From Bacillota bacterium (lineage in GTDB: Bacteria; Bacillota; UBA4882; UBA8346): DNA of 64,000 bases. The translations under genes and the position numbers were made by a program. The stretch spans positions 97,868 to 161,867 of the forward strand of contig JAEVYU010000061.1 in the NCBI GenBank assembly GCA_023392595.1. Direction: 5' to 3'. Within the stretch, counting starts at the first letter, position 1. Each line of letters starts with the position of its first letter. Below the pieces are notes generated by a model. That model saw nothing but the letters and a program-made list of their open reading frames with translations. It did no database searches and had not been told where the DNA came from. This document shows, piece by piece, positions 35,064 to 44,417 of this stretch.

Positions 35064-38000
35064 ATGATTTCATCATTAAGAACCAAATTGAAACGCGGCT
35101 GGAAAGTCATATCGCTTATGGCTGTATTGTTATTCTTGTTTCTGATGAATATCGCCAACGCGGAAACAACCCCATCCAAGCGATTAATTGTCTATTTCCC
35201 AAACTGGGGAACTTATAATGCAGCCCATAAGAATATGACAGTTGGAATGATTCCCTGGAGCAAAGTGACAGTTATCAATCATGCCTTTTTTGAAGTCGAC
35301 TCCGGTTACAAACTGGCATCAACCGATACATTTGCGGATTATGACAAATGGTTCGACCATTCCGAAGGTTGGGACACCGGAAATCTCCGGGGACATTTTG
35401 GAGAATACAAATACTACAAAAGTCAATATCCTAATGTGAAAATCCTGATTTCAGTGGGAGGGTGGACCCGTGGTCAGAACTTCCACGCCATGGCCTTGAC
35501 CGCTGCCAACCGGGCAATTTTCATTCAAAGCGTGGTGAACTTTTTAAAACAATATCCGTTTCTTGACGGTGTCGATCTTGACTGGGAATATCCGGGTGTC
35601 AACCGGGCGGCCGATCCCAACGATCAGTATGATAAAGGATGCCCCGGCGGTCCCGAGGATAAGGCCAATTATACCGCCCTGCTTAAGGAGCTTCGTAGCG
35701 GTCTCAATAATAACGGGTTATCTTCCAAATTAATTACCGTTGCAGCTCCAGCGGGTTATGACAAATTGGAGTTGCAGGAACCGGATATTTATGCGCAATA
35801 CGTCGATTGGTTCAATGTTATGACTTATGATTTCCATGGGGCTTGGGAAACCACAACCAATCATGCAACACCTCTTTATGTCAATCCCAATGACCCCTCG
35901 GCGACTTCTCCGGTGAATATTAAAAACAAATATAATGTCGATTATGCAATGCGGAACCTGCGGGATAATTATCACATTTCCGCTGGTAAACTCAATGTTG
36001 GGACTCCGTTTTATTCCCGCGGCTGGAAAAACGTAACCGGCGGAACCAACGGCATGTTTGCAAATGCTTCCGGCGCCCCCGTCGGCAGTTGGGACAATGC
36101 AGCTTCACCCGGAGGCCAATATCCCTATTTCGAATTAAAGACTATGGAAAATGCAAGCGGCTATGTGAAATACCGGGATCAATATGCAATGACTCCCTGG
36201 CTTTACAATGCTTCCACCGGTGTGACCCTCAGTTATGAGGATGAGACATCGTTAAGCACCAAATGCGATTATATCAACAGCAACAGTTTCGGCGGCTTAA
36301 TCGTCTGGGAGATCTCCGGCGATGATGCCAGCTTTACCCTTACCAATTTAGCCTATAATAAATTAATAGTGGGTAACGGAACAGCCACTGTGGCCACTCC
36401 GAGCTTTAACTTAAGCAGCGGAACCTATACCAATGCCCAATCGATCACCGTTTCCTGCGCGACCACAGGCGCGGTAATCCGCTATACTAAAGATGGGACT
36501 TCACCCACTTCCAGTTCAAGTGTATATTCGGGACCGATTACGGTTTCCACAACCACTACGGTCAAGGCAAAAGCATTTGCCACGGGAATGAATGACTCGG
36601 TGGAGGCCAGCGCCACTTACACAATCTCGACTTCTACCGCTACGTCATATAAGGTCATCGGTTACGTATATGGCACGCCAAATAATATCGATGCCCAAAA
36701 ATTAACTCACGTGAATTATGCGTTTGCTTCAATCGTAAATGGCCAGATATCCGTGGCCACACCCTCTGATTTATCAACGCTTACAGCGCTTAAATCGGCC
36801 AATTCCAATTTAAAGGTTATCCTTTCTATCGGAGGCTGGGGCGCGGACGGATTTTCCGACGCCGCCTTAACGGACAGCTCACGGGCAACATTTGCGGCAA
36901 GCTGCCAGCAATGGATTACCAACTATAACCTGGATGGAATCGACATTGACTGGGAATATCCGGTTAACGGCGGATGGGGCGAGATTAGCTGCCGTCCTGA
37001 GGATAAAGTGAATTTTACTTTATTATTGCAGGAGGTCCGCAATAAGATCGGTACCGGAAAAATCCTCTCCATTGCCGGCGGCGCCGGATCGGAATTTATC
37101 AGTAACACCGAACTCCGTTCGGTTGCCTTGATTTGCGATTACATTAACATCATGACATACGACTTCGGCGCTTATGCCCATAATGCCAATTTGTACTCAT
37201 CCAGCAGTTATAATTCGGGTATAAGTTGTGATTCCGCCATCAAAAATTATATTGCAGCCGGTGTTCCAGCCGCCAAAATCAACATGGGCGTTCCTTTCTA
37301 CGGACGCTATGGAGGTAATTGGCCGACTTTCGCTGAATTAACCGCAAATTACATTAATCTGAACGGTTGGGTCCGTTATTGGGATGACCAGGCTAAAGCC
37401 TGCTACCTGCTGAAAAATGGTGAGTTTATCACCTATGATGATGTTGAAACCCTTAGTTACAAAACCTCTTACATCAAATCCAACAGTCTGGGCGGAGTTA
37501 TGTTCTGGCAGTATAACCAAGATTATCAGGGAAAATTATTATCCAAACTGTGGTCGGATTTAAAAGGTGATTCCAATCCCGGCGGTTCTGCTCCCGGACT
37601 TGCTTCCCTTCATGTTGACAATACCACCAATTCCGGCACTTATACTGTAACTGTTACCGTACCTGCCGGAAATACCGCGACTTCGATGACGCTTTATGAA
37701 AACAATAATGCTGTTAAAACCCAATCCGTAACTGCAAGTTCGGCGACAGATCAAGTCATCGACTATACGGTAAGCGGCAAAACCAACGGGACTTATAGTT
37801 ATTACGTCTCATTGACCAATGCTTACGGTACAACTTCCACTTCCAGCATGACCGTTACCGTCAAGAACGGATCCGATTCTTCCGATGGGACCGACTCGGG
37901 CACTCCCTCCGGGGTTCCGGGAACTCCCTCTCTCACCGCTGATAACTGGGACGGAGATGGAAATTATGTGATTACTTTCAATATGTGGTGGGGAAATAAC

Positions 38001-38657
38001 GGGACTTCCTGGAAGATTTACGAAAATGACCAAGTGATTTATTCAGCGGCCCTTCAAGGTAATTCTCCCAACTCCCAAACCGCGTCTTATAATGTAACTG
38101 GTAGAGCCAATGGAACGTATAAATATCGGATTGATCTGGTTAACAAGTATGGAACAACCAGCAACGGCGCTGTGACCGTCAATGTTACCAATTCAAGCGG
38201 CGGTGGGAATACCGGAACTGCTCCGGGCGCCGCCTCTTTAAGCGTGAATAGCGCGACTAACACCGGAAGTTATGCTGTGACTATCTCCGTACCGGCCAAT
38301 AATACGGCAACTTCGATGACACTTTATGAGAATAATGCGGCTGTTAAAACTCAAGTTCTCACCGCCAACGCTTCATCAGCTCAAACCTTTATCTATACGG
38401 TGAGCGGTAAAACCGCCGGGACATACACTTATTACGCAGCATTAAGCAACGCTTACGGCACCACTTCCAGTTCCAACTTAACAGTAACAGTATCCTCAAA
38501 CGGTGGTGGTACAGCGGCTGAATGGCAAGCCAATACCGCCTACAAAGTCGGCGATCTCGTTACTTACCAGGGACTAACTTACAAATGCCTTCAAGCCCAC
38601 ACTTCTCTGGTTGGTTGGGAACCTTCCGTTGTGCCCGCGCTTTGGCAGCTTCAATAA
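35064..38657 (+). CDS. secreted multi-domain chitinase with two GH18 domains
   Basis: 1197 residues; ATG 35064 follows AAAGGAGG. After a signal peptide (about 1-33) comes a first GH18 domain (about 38-430) with catalytic DGVDLDWEYP at 168-177, acid E175. A chitobiase-C-like Ig module follows (about 448-530). A second GH18 domain (about 533-830) has DGIDIDWEYP at 624-633, acid E631. Three ChiA-N/Ig-like repeats follow, each ending YGTTS-x-TVTV; the middle one has a distinct front part. The chain closes with a CBM5/12 chitin-binding domain (WQANTAYKVGDLVTYQGLTYKC). The two catalytic domains are different in sequence, so one may be exo- and the other endo-acting. Chitin in fungal walls or arthropod shells is the likely target. 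Confidence 0.95.
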   Translation: MISSLRTKLKRGWKVISLMAVLLFLFLMNIANAETTPSKRLIVYFPNWGTYNAAHKNMTVGMIPWSKVTVINHAFFEVDSGYKLASTDTFADYDKWFDHSEGWDTGNLRGHFGEYKYYKSQYPNVKILISVGGWTRGQNFHAMALTAANRAIFIQSVVNFLKQYPFLDGVDLDWEYPGVNRAADPNDQYDKGCPGGPEDKANYTALLKELRSGLNNNGLSSKLITVAAPAGYDKLELQEPDIYAQYVDWFNVMTYDFHGAWETTTNHATPLYVNPNDPSATSPVNIKNKYNVDYAMRNLRDNYHISAGKLNVGTPFYSRGWKNVTGGTNGMFANASGAPVGSWDNAASPGGQYPYFELKTMENASGYVKYRDQYAMTPWLYNASTGVTLSYEDETSLSTKCDYINSNSFGGLIVWEISGDDASFTLTNLAYNKLIVGNGTATVATPSFNLSSGTYTNAQSITVSCATTGAVIRYTKDGTSPTSSSSVYSGPITVSTTTTVKAKAFATGMNDSVEASATYTISTSTATSYKVIGYVYGTPNNIDAQKLTHVNYAFASIVNGQISVATPSDLSTLTALKSANSNLKVILSIGGWGADGFSDAALTDSSRATFAASCQQWITNYNLDGIDIDWEYPVNGGWGEISCRPEDKVNFTLLLQEVRNKIGTGKILSIAGGAGSEFISNTELRSVALICDYINIMTYDFGAYAHNANLYSSSSYNSGISCDSAIKNYIAAGVPAAKINMGVPFYGRYGGNWPTFAELTANYINLNGWVRYWDDQAKACYLLKNGEFITYDDVETLSYKTSYIKSNSLGGVMFWQYNQDYQGKLLSKLWSDLKGDSNPGGSAPGLASLHVDNTTNSGTYTVTVTVPAGNTATSMTLYENNNAVKTQSVTASSATDQVIDYTVSGKTNGTYSYYVSLTNAYGTTSTSSMTVTVKNGSDSSDGTDSGTPSGVPGTPSLTADNWDGDGNYVITFNMWWGNNGTSWKIYENDQVIYSAALQGNSPNSQTASYNVTGRANGTYKYRIDLVNKYGTTSNGAVTVNVTNSSGGGNTGTAPGAASLSVNSATNTGSYAVTISVPANNTATSMTLYENNAAVKTQVLTANASSAQTFIYTVSGKTAGTYTYYAALSNAYGTTSSSNLTVTVSSNGGGTAAEWQANTAYKVGDLVTYQGLTYKCLQAHTSLVGWEPSVVPALWQLQ

Positions 38658-38745
38658 ACAAATATTATTCGGCATCACTTGAAACATCCGTTTTAAAGCA
38701 AATTGGTATGAAAACTTCAGGTTAGGTTAATTTTACGGTTTAAAA

Positions 38746-38781
38746 AACAAGACCTTTTCATCTTTTTGAAAAGGTCTTGTT
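38746..38781. terminator. bidirectional rho-independent terminator
   Basis: AACAAGACCTTTTCA and its perfect complement flank a six-base loop. It lies between the convergent chitinase and GntR genes. A-rich sequence upstream and U-rich downstream serve both strands. Confidence 0.85.
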
Positions 38782-38810
38782 CATAATAAACTTACTTTAA
38801 TATAATATTG

Positions 38811-39575
38811 TTAACCTTTTATTTTTAAGGTCTGCAGGTAATCCACTTTCCAGAGGGGACTGGTGGACTCGTGGTCCTTACTCCCTTTAAAAAGATAGGG
38901 ATATTTTTTTAACGAAATCAGCTCTTCCCGATCCAGCTTTCGCAAATGAAAATGAAAAATACTACACATCTGATCGGTATCGCGGGCTTGCAACGCTGCA
39001 ACCAGCGCGTTGTGTTGGTTTAAAATCTCCTGCAAATTCATACCATCACCGCAAGTCAATAAACGCATCCGGCGATAATGCCCCCATACATTTTGAATGG
39101 CCCGCCAACAAAAGAGTTTATCAACCACAGTATAAAACACCTCGTGAAATTGATCATCACGGACCAGGAATTCCCGGATATCGACATGAGGGCCGATAAG
39201 TTCCTGCTGTCTGCGTAATGCCTCGTTCAGCAATGTAATGTCAGATGGGGTATGACAAGCCATAAACAGCTTCATCACTTCTTCTTCGACCGAAAGACGC
39301 AAAAAACGTTCTTGCTCAATCCGCACCGGATCGATTTGCGAAATCATTGTACCCCGCTGCGGCAATAAAGTTACCAGTCCCTCCTGTTCCAGGCGAATCA
39401 AGGCATCGCGTACAGGCGAACGGCCGATTTCAAAATGCTCACAAATATCCTTGATACTCAAGATAGCGCCAGGCTGTAAATATAACTCCACAATAGCCCG
39501 ACGCAGCACCGGATATACCTCGCCGTCATTCAAAGCTTGCTCTTTCAAGGGCGTTAATTCATCGTCATACTGCAA
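38811..39575 (-). CDS. GntR-family regulator with FCD ligand domain
   Basis: 254 residues. TTG start at 39575, nine bases after AAGGAG. The winged helix (about 15-85) has PVLRRAIVELYLQPGAILSI, FEIGRSPVRDALIRLEQEGLVTLLPQRGT. The C-terminal FCD all-helical domain shows its metal-binding His pattern within RDDQFHEVF and later NQHNALVAAL. It is the last gene of the operon permease-HyuA-HExxH protein-regulator. It therefore probably responds to the pathway's small acid substrate or product and binds the palindromes at 44095-44121. Confidence 0.9.
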   Translation of the reverse strand: MQYDDELTPLKEQALNDGEVYPVLRRAIVELYLQPGAILSIKDICEHFEIGRSPVRDALIRLEQEGLVTLLPQRGTMISQIDPVRIEQERFLRLSVEEEVMKLFMACHTPSDITLLNEALRRQQELIGPHVDIREFLVRDDQFHEVFYTVVDKLFCWRAIQNVWGHYRRMRLLTCGDGMNLQEILNQHNALVAALQARDTDQMCSIFHFHLRKLDREELISLKKYPYLFKGSKDHESTSPLWKVDYLQTLKIKG

Positions 39576-39724
39576 TAATAGCTCTCCTTTTCAAGTTGAC
39601 GGCAACATTGCCATAAACTAATACAGCATATGCCCTTTTCATGAGCAATTCTAGGCTGTATCGAGGCATAACCGCAGATGGCATCGATAATGTTTCAGAC
39701 GAAAGGGTTATACTCTTTTTTATT

Positions 39725-40405
39725 CTACACGTTCGGCGTTAAAAAATCAATTGATAAGCGGCCTAAGGCCAGCAATAAATAGCGTTCGTAAATACAGGGA
39801 GAGTAAGCGACATCCGTCATGCATTTTGAAAAATGCAAAGCCCCTATCTCGGATGCGCTGTCAAGACCGCGCTTGTAATGAAATATCCCCATCATCCTGC
39901 GTTCCACCATCCGGCTGCGCGTGTAAATGTCCGGAATTACATCTTCTAGGGCATGAAAAATCTCGTGAAACAACGCAATCCGAATGATATCTCCCGGCGG
40001 AGTCAACTCAGCCAAGCCGTTTTCCCCAATAAACTGTTGCAACAATAAAATCGCACTATCATTAATAGTAATTGTCCGTCGGTCCGGCTCATAAAGTCCG
40101 ATATACAAGAAAGGACACGCCAATTCTTCGGTAGTGTGTACCAATCGTAAACCTAAACTCTTTAAGAGCGAATCCTCCAGCGGTTCTTGGGGAGATACCA
40201 AACTGTATCGCGCCTTAATTTGTTGTACCATACCGGTAGCAGCTCTCACAGCGCCGTTCACTACCCTATGCTCTTCCTCATTGCTGAGTGCACAGCCGCA
40301 AACATCCTTTCGCAGGATGCTACGGTACCATAAACTTTCTTCCCAATCAAGAGCCATCCTCACCGAGCGCCGGAGGGCATCATGATCATATTTCAAGGAT
40401 ATCAT
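39725..40405 (-). CDS. unknown protein with HExxH metal motif
   Basis: 226 residues. The ATG at 40405 overlaps the stop codon of the hydantoinase gene (ATGA), showing translational coupling. A single HEIFHALE motif lies near residue 146, HExxHxxE, the zinc-ligand pattern of many metallopeptidases. A downstream AGSEIG-like block (SASEIGALHFSKCM) could supply a third ligand. There is no signal peptide, so it acts in the cytosol. I recognise no family. In context it may act on a peptide-like or cyclic amide substrate together with the HyuA protein, but that is an inference. Confidence 0.7.
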   Translation of the reverse strand: MISLKYDHDALRRSVRMALDWEESLWYRSILRKDVCGCALSNEEEHRVVNGAVRAATGMVQQIKARYSLVSPQEPLEDSLLKSLGLRLVHTTEELACPFLYIGLYEPDRRTITINDSAILLLQQFIGENGLAELTPPGDIIRIALFHEIFHALEDVIPDIYTRSRMVERRMMGIFHYKRGLDSASEIGALHFSKCMTDVAYSPCIYERYLLLALGRLSIDFLTPNV

Positions 40406-42531
40406 CCCAATTCATTCCGGGCCAGTACTAATATTAAAGTGTCTTCCGGGGCGACATCACAAAGCTCGGCTTCGATCAAACCGGTTACCTGCACCAGCTC
40501 CGGAATACCGGAATAGTCCAGTACATGAGAACCGGCAATAACATAGACATCAGGATTGATCCGCACTTCGCTTGAAAAATTGCTGGCGTGATCCCACATT
40601 CGCCGCAGGGTTTCCGGGGCATTTTTCATGGAAGTAGATTCTACGGCGCCATTGGCGCGCTGAATCTTGATAAAACCCTTTTTATCCACAACCCGCAAGG
40701 CCGCTTTCCCGCTTTTTTCAGCCGTTATCACAAAGATAAATTCGTTGGAAGCCTCCATTTTAACAGCGTTTTGGTCTACCCCGATAGACTCTGCTGCAAT
40801 TTTAACAGCTTCTGCCGCAGTGCAATTTTTCATCAAATCGCTGGTCTTTACCTCCGTGGAACCCATGGCAATCGCGGTAACCTTTTGAGCCTGTTCATCT
40901 ATCTCCACATACACCTCGATACTGTCCCCCACGGCGCCGCTGTTCATGGCAAGCTCCCTGGCCTCTTTTTTCAGCTGGGCAATATCGGTTGCCGTAGGAT
41001 TGGGAATCGTCCGCTCCACCATTTCCCGGACCATCGCCAGAGCGACTCCAATCGAAGAAATCACCTCGGCATTTTCCGGGATCTGATATTTAAAATCCAT
41101 CATATTGGCAGTAAAGGTCAACAGAGTGCCTGCACCGCCCCCGGCACCCACCAGCACAATCTGTTCGCGTTCAATTTTATATTTCGTTATCAAATCTTCA
41201 ATCACCGGGACAATCTTCTGACAGGATTTTGTTAAAATCGCTTTAGCAGTTTCTTCAATCGACATACCCACTTCACTGGCTAAAAGTTGCATGGCCTTGC
41301 AGCTTGATTCGTAATTACCGCGCGCGTAATCATTTTCCCCCAAAATACCCAGGACGTTTGCTGCACACGTGTTGGTGATGGTAACGCTTTCGCCGTTATT
41401 GAGCCGAATCGCCACATAATCGGCGGGATCATTTTCGCGGGGCTTGATATAATATAACGTAGCGCCATCAAAAAGGGCTGTTTCGGTAAAACAGGCATAA
41501 CCCAGTCCGGCAATATGGGCGGAACGAGGCCCGACATCAACGACTTCACCTTTTTTAGCCCGCACCATGCTGCCTCCGGCAACCCCCAAAACCCGTACAT
41601 CCAAGCTGTTAACGTAAGTACGATGTCCACCGATAATGGAATAGTCAACCGCTGGACGGCCGTTCTTGATCACCCCAATGTTGGTCGAGGTACCGCCGAC
41701 TTCAAAATAAATACCATTGGAGGCCCGCAGATACATCAAAGCTCCGATAACACTGGCCGCGGGACCGGAAAGCATCGTTAAAATCGGACGTTTTTTCATC
41801 TCGTTGATTTCCATAACGCCGCCATCACCGCGCATAATCATCAACGGTACATCGATACCCGTGGAACGGACACTCTGTTCAGTTGAATTGGCCGTGTCAA
41901 GCATCTTCGGCAGGATGGAAGCGTTCAAAGCCGCGGTGCGGGTTCGGGTCGTCAGGCCGTATAACTTTGTAATATCTGATGCTACCGTACAGGGAATACC
42001 CAAAGACTCCGCTTCCTCAGCTACAATCCGTTCTTCTCTCATATTGTCAACGCCAAACGCCTTACTGGCTACAATCACCCGATCGCCCTGTTTAACCATT
42101 TTCTCGATGGTCTCTTTGACAACTTCAGGGGACATCTCTTTCATTTTCAAATGGGTATGGTCGATTTCAATAAACTTTCCGGTACCCAGATCTATATTAT
42201 CAATCTTAGTCTGCCTTTTGGCAAGGAAACCCTCCAGTCCCCCACCACTGATACCGATCACCCCGACCCGGGCTACATCCCCTTCCAACAGGGCGTTGGT
42301 GGCCTGTGTGGTGCTGTGGGCGATAAAGATAACCTCCTCGGGGCGGATGTTGTTTTCTGCAAGACATTTCTGAAAGGCTTCCACCACACCGGCAGCCACC
42401 CCCTGCTTGTGGTGATGGGTCGTCATCACTGAACCTTTACCAACAATCTCATTGGTATCATTATCAATGGCCACGGCCTTGGTGTGAGTCCCCCCCACGT
42501 CAATCCCGATCCGAATCGCTCTCTTGTTCAT
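40402..42531 (-). CDS. hydantoinase/oxoprolinase family protein (HyuA type)
   Basis: 709 residues. Family members hydrolyse hydantoins or 5-oxoproline, or carboxylate ketones, using ATP. The N-terminal Hydant_A_N block RIGIDVGGTHTKAVAID and HSTTQATNALLEGDVARVGV are diagnostic. The Hydantoinase_A core has GGVMEINEMKKRPILTMLSGPAASVIGAL and FEVGGTSTNIGVI. Catalytically active 5-oxoprolinase or acetone carboxylase systems need a HyuB partner; none is present. ATG 42531 follows GGAGG. The usual HyuA tail (about 500-709) seems rearranged and may be a separate domain. Substrate unknown. Confidence 0.9.
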   Translation of the reverse strand: MNKRAIRIGIDVGGTHTKAVAIDNDTNEIVGKGSVMTTHHHKQGVAAGVVEAFQKCLAENNIRPEEVIFIAHSTTQATNALLEGDVARVGVIGISGGGLEGFLAKRQTKIDNIDLGTGKFIEIDHTHLKMKEMSPEVVKETIEKMVKQGDRVIVASKAFGVDNMREERIVAEEAESLGIPCTVASDITKLYGLTTRTRTAALNASILPKMLDTANSTEQSVRSTGIDVPLMIMRGDGGVMEINEMKKRPILTMLSGPAASVIGALMYLRASNGIYFEVGGTSTNIGVIKNGRPAVDYSIIGGHRTYVNSLDVRVLGVAGGSMVRAKKGEVVDVGPRSAHIAGLGYACFTETALFDGATLYYIKPRENDPADYVAIRLNNGESVTITNTCAANVLGILGENDYARGNYESSCKAMQLLASEVGMSIEETAKAILTKSCQKIVPVIEDLITKYKIEREQIVLVGAGGGAGTLLTFTANMMDFKYQIPENAEVISSIGVALAMVREMVERTIPNPTATDIAQLKKEARELAMNSGAVGDSIEVYVEIDEQAQKVTAIAMGSTEVKTSDLMKNCTAAEAVKIAAESIGVDQNAVKMEASNEFIFVITAEKSGKAALRVVDKKGFIKIQRANGAVESTSMKNAPETLRRMWDHASNFSSEVRINPDVYVIAGSHVLDYSGIPELVQVTGLIEAELCDVAPEDTLILVLARNELG

Positions 42532-42675
42532 TATTTAAATCCTCCAGTGTTTAAACTCGCCCGCTACCCCTTCTATCGGGGAACTTTATTCCGGGTACGC
42601 TTTTTCAAAATCTGTGTTTAGAAGAACCGGCCGATTTTTTCATGGGTTCTCAGCCGATTCTTCCCGGAACGGGGT

Positions 42676-43971
42676 TCAACCTCTGCCGATCATCACATAG
42701 GCAATGATTTCAACAATAATCAAAATACCCCATGCCCAAGGCAAATTGGTTTTAATATATTGTTTCGGTTCCAGCTTTGCGTAACTGAGGCCCCACATGG
42801 TCCAGGATTGAGTGGGACAGGCACTGGCAACAATCGCAACCGGCGGAATCAGAAACAAAGCAAACAGGAACATTTCATTGAAAACGCCCATCGCTTGGAA
42901 AATGGATAACAAGGCAATACCGGAACCCCAAATCATGAGAGGACCCCGGAACAGCGCCAACGGGGCCAATACACAGAAAGCGATTAAGATTACCATTGGC
43001 GTGGTAGGAATAATACCGCCCAGCAGGCTTTGTAAAATCGGGGAAACCTGTTTGGCAGCAGCCTGGAATATATTCACGCTGTATAACATTCCAATCAACA
43101 GACCACTGTCGGCAATTCCGTCATACAGGGTTTTTTGAATCTTTTCCACAGCCAGTTTGTAAGTAACCAGATTCCGGGTGAAGAGCAATCCCATAAAAAT
43201 CCCAAGTAAGAACGAAGGGACCGGCTGCCATTTGAAAAATGAAACCATAATAATCGGCACAAACGGCACGACCATGCAGTACCAACCCAGCGGTTTGGCC
43301 TCGCGAACCTCTGGAGCGCCGCTTACAGCCCAAGCTCTTGCCCGATTACTTTTTTGGCTACGCAGATAATTAAAAAGAATGAAGGCAATCATGACTCCAA
43401 CATGCACAATGGTAGCGATAACCGCAAAACGAATGTAATGGTCGTCATATTTTACATGGGGAAATACTCCAAAAAATTGATTGACATAAGCGATATTCAG
43501 GTACATGCCAGCCGCAACCGCCAGCATATAAGCGCCCAAGGCGGTTTTCTTATCAACACCCAAAGAGAACAAAATCGGTAACACAATCATCCCGATGGCC
43601 ATCACTGAGCCAACCCCGAAAGCACTGGTAAAAATCAAAGCACAAACAATGCTTAACAGCAACATGGTGAAAAGAGGTTTATCACCAGCAAGTTCAACGG
43701 TTTTCTTGATGATGTAACCGGCGATACCCGTATCGACCAGCATCCGTCCAAACCAGGCTCCAAATACGATGATGGCAATGGTTTTTCCGTAATTCTCCAC
43801 CGAGGTTTGAAAAATATCAGTTACCACGGCGTTCATGGGTACCCGCCCAATAATACACCAGGCGATGGCGGTGGCTATGAAACCAACCAGCAGGTTTCCG
43901 CCTTTCATACAATAAATGATCAAACCAATAAATGTAACAAGTAATAAAATACCGCTAATCATGTTAATCAC
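42676..43971 (-). CDS. secondary transporter of the ion transporter (GntP/citrate-type) superfamily
   Basis: 431 residues with about eleven hydrophobic helices. The first half has the loop GKTIAIIVFGAWFGRMLVDTGIAG and FTSAFGVGSVMAIGMIVLPIL, typical of anion permeases in the ion transporter superfamily. GTG start at 43971, nine bases after GGAGG. It precedes HyuA in the operon, so it likely imports the carboxylate or cyclic amide used by the pathway. I cannot assign a precise substrate. No binding protein is encoded nearby, consistent with a secondary transporter. Confidence 0.8.
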   Translation of the reverse strand: MINMISGILLLVTFIGLIIYCMKGGNLLVGFIATAIAWCIIGRVPMNAVVTDIFQTSVENYGKTIAIIVFGAWFGRMLVDTGIAGYIIKKTVELAGDKPLFTMLLLSIVCALIFTSAFGVGSVMAIGMIVLPILFSLGVDKKTALGAYMLAVAAGMYLNIAYVNQFFGVFPHVKYDDHYIRFAVIATIVHVGVMIAFILFNYLRSQKSNRARAWAVSGAPEVREAKPLGWYCMVVPFVPIIMVSFFKWQPVPSFLLGIFMGLLFTRNLVTYKLAVEKIQKTLYDGIADSGLLIGMLYSVNIFQAAAKQVSPILQSLLGGIIPTTPMVILIAFCVLAPLALFRGPLMIWGSGIALLSIFQAMGVFNEMFLFALFLIPPVAIVASACPTQSWTMWGLSYAKLEPKQYIKTNLPWAWGILIIVEIIAYVMIGRG

Positions 43972-44094
43972 AATATTCTTCCTCCCTTTAAGTCTTAATG
44001 AAGTAATGTCCCCAAAGTCGATGTTCCTGTCGTTATTTCTGCAATCGCCTCCTTACTTATCGCTTTTTTGTTACAGAATTTTTAATTACTTTGC

Positions 44095-44121
44095 ACTAAT
44101 ATATTAAACTAATATATTAGT
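44095..44121. promoter_or_regulatory. putative operator of the permease operon
   Basis: ACTAATATATTA-A-ACTAATATATTAGT contains two direct copies of the palindrome CTAATATATTAG-like 12-mer. It lies about 125 bases upstream of the permease start. This is a likely site for the GntR/FCD regulator encoded at the end of the operon. Confidence 0.5.
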
Positions 44122-44218
44122 TGTGGCAATACCCAATTTATCATCCCAAGATTTGCAGGTGAATTCATACATGCCGATGAATTTTCATACAATGGGTTAT
44201 GATTACCGTCAAATCCCA

Positions 44219-44248
44219 AAAACCCGCTGCCTATATGGAGCGGGTTTA
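44219..44248. terminator. hairpin terminator
   Basis: AAACCCGCT and AGCGGGTTT form a stem with a ten-base loop, 170 bases past the TRIC gene on the minus strand. It separates that gene from the permease operon promoter. Confidence 0.6.
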
Positions 44249-44417
44249 ACATTTTAAAAGATATAATCAAAAAAATTAAAAGCAGAGCTAATTACGGTAA
44301 AGAATGAGCATATCATGGATCGACAATAGTTTACTGATCCATCAATGTTCATTTAAGAATATCTTGCGATATTAATTACTAAAAGACAGTCTGGATTGTT
44401 TATTTACGGCTTTGGAA

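Noticed and set aside
41717..42373. 218-residue plus-strand protein opposite the hydantoinase gene
   Set aside because: Antisense shadow; no ribosome site and no family likeness.
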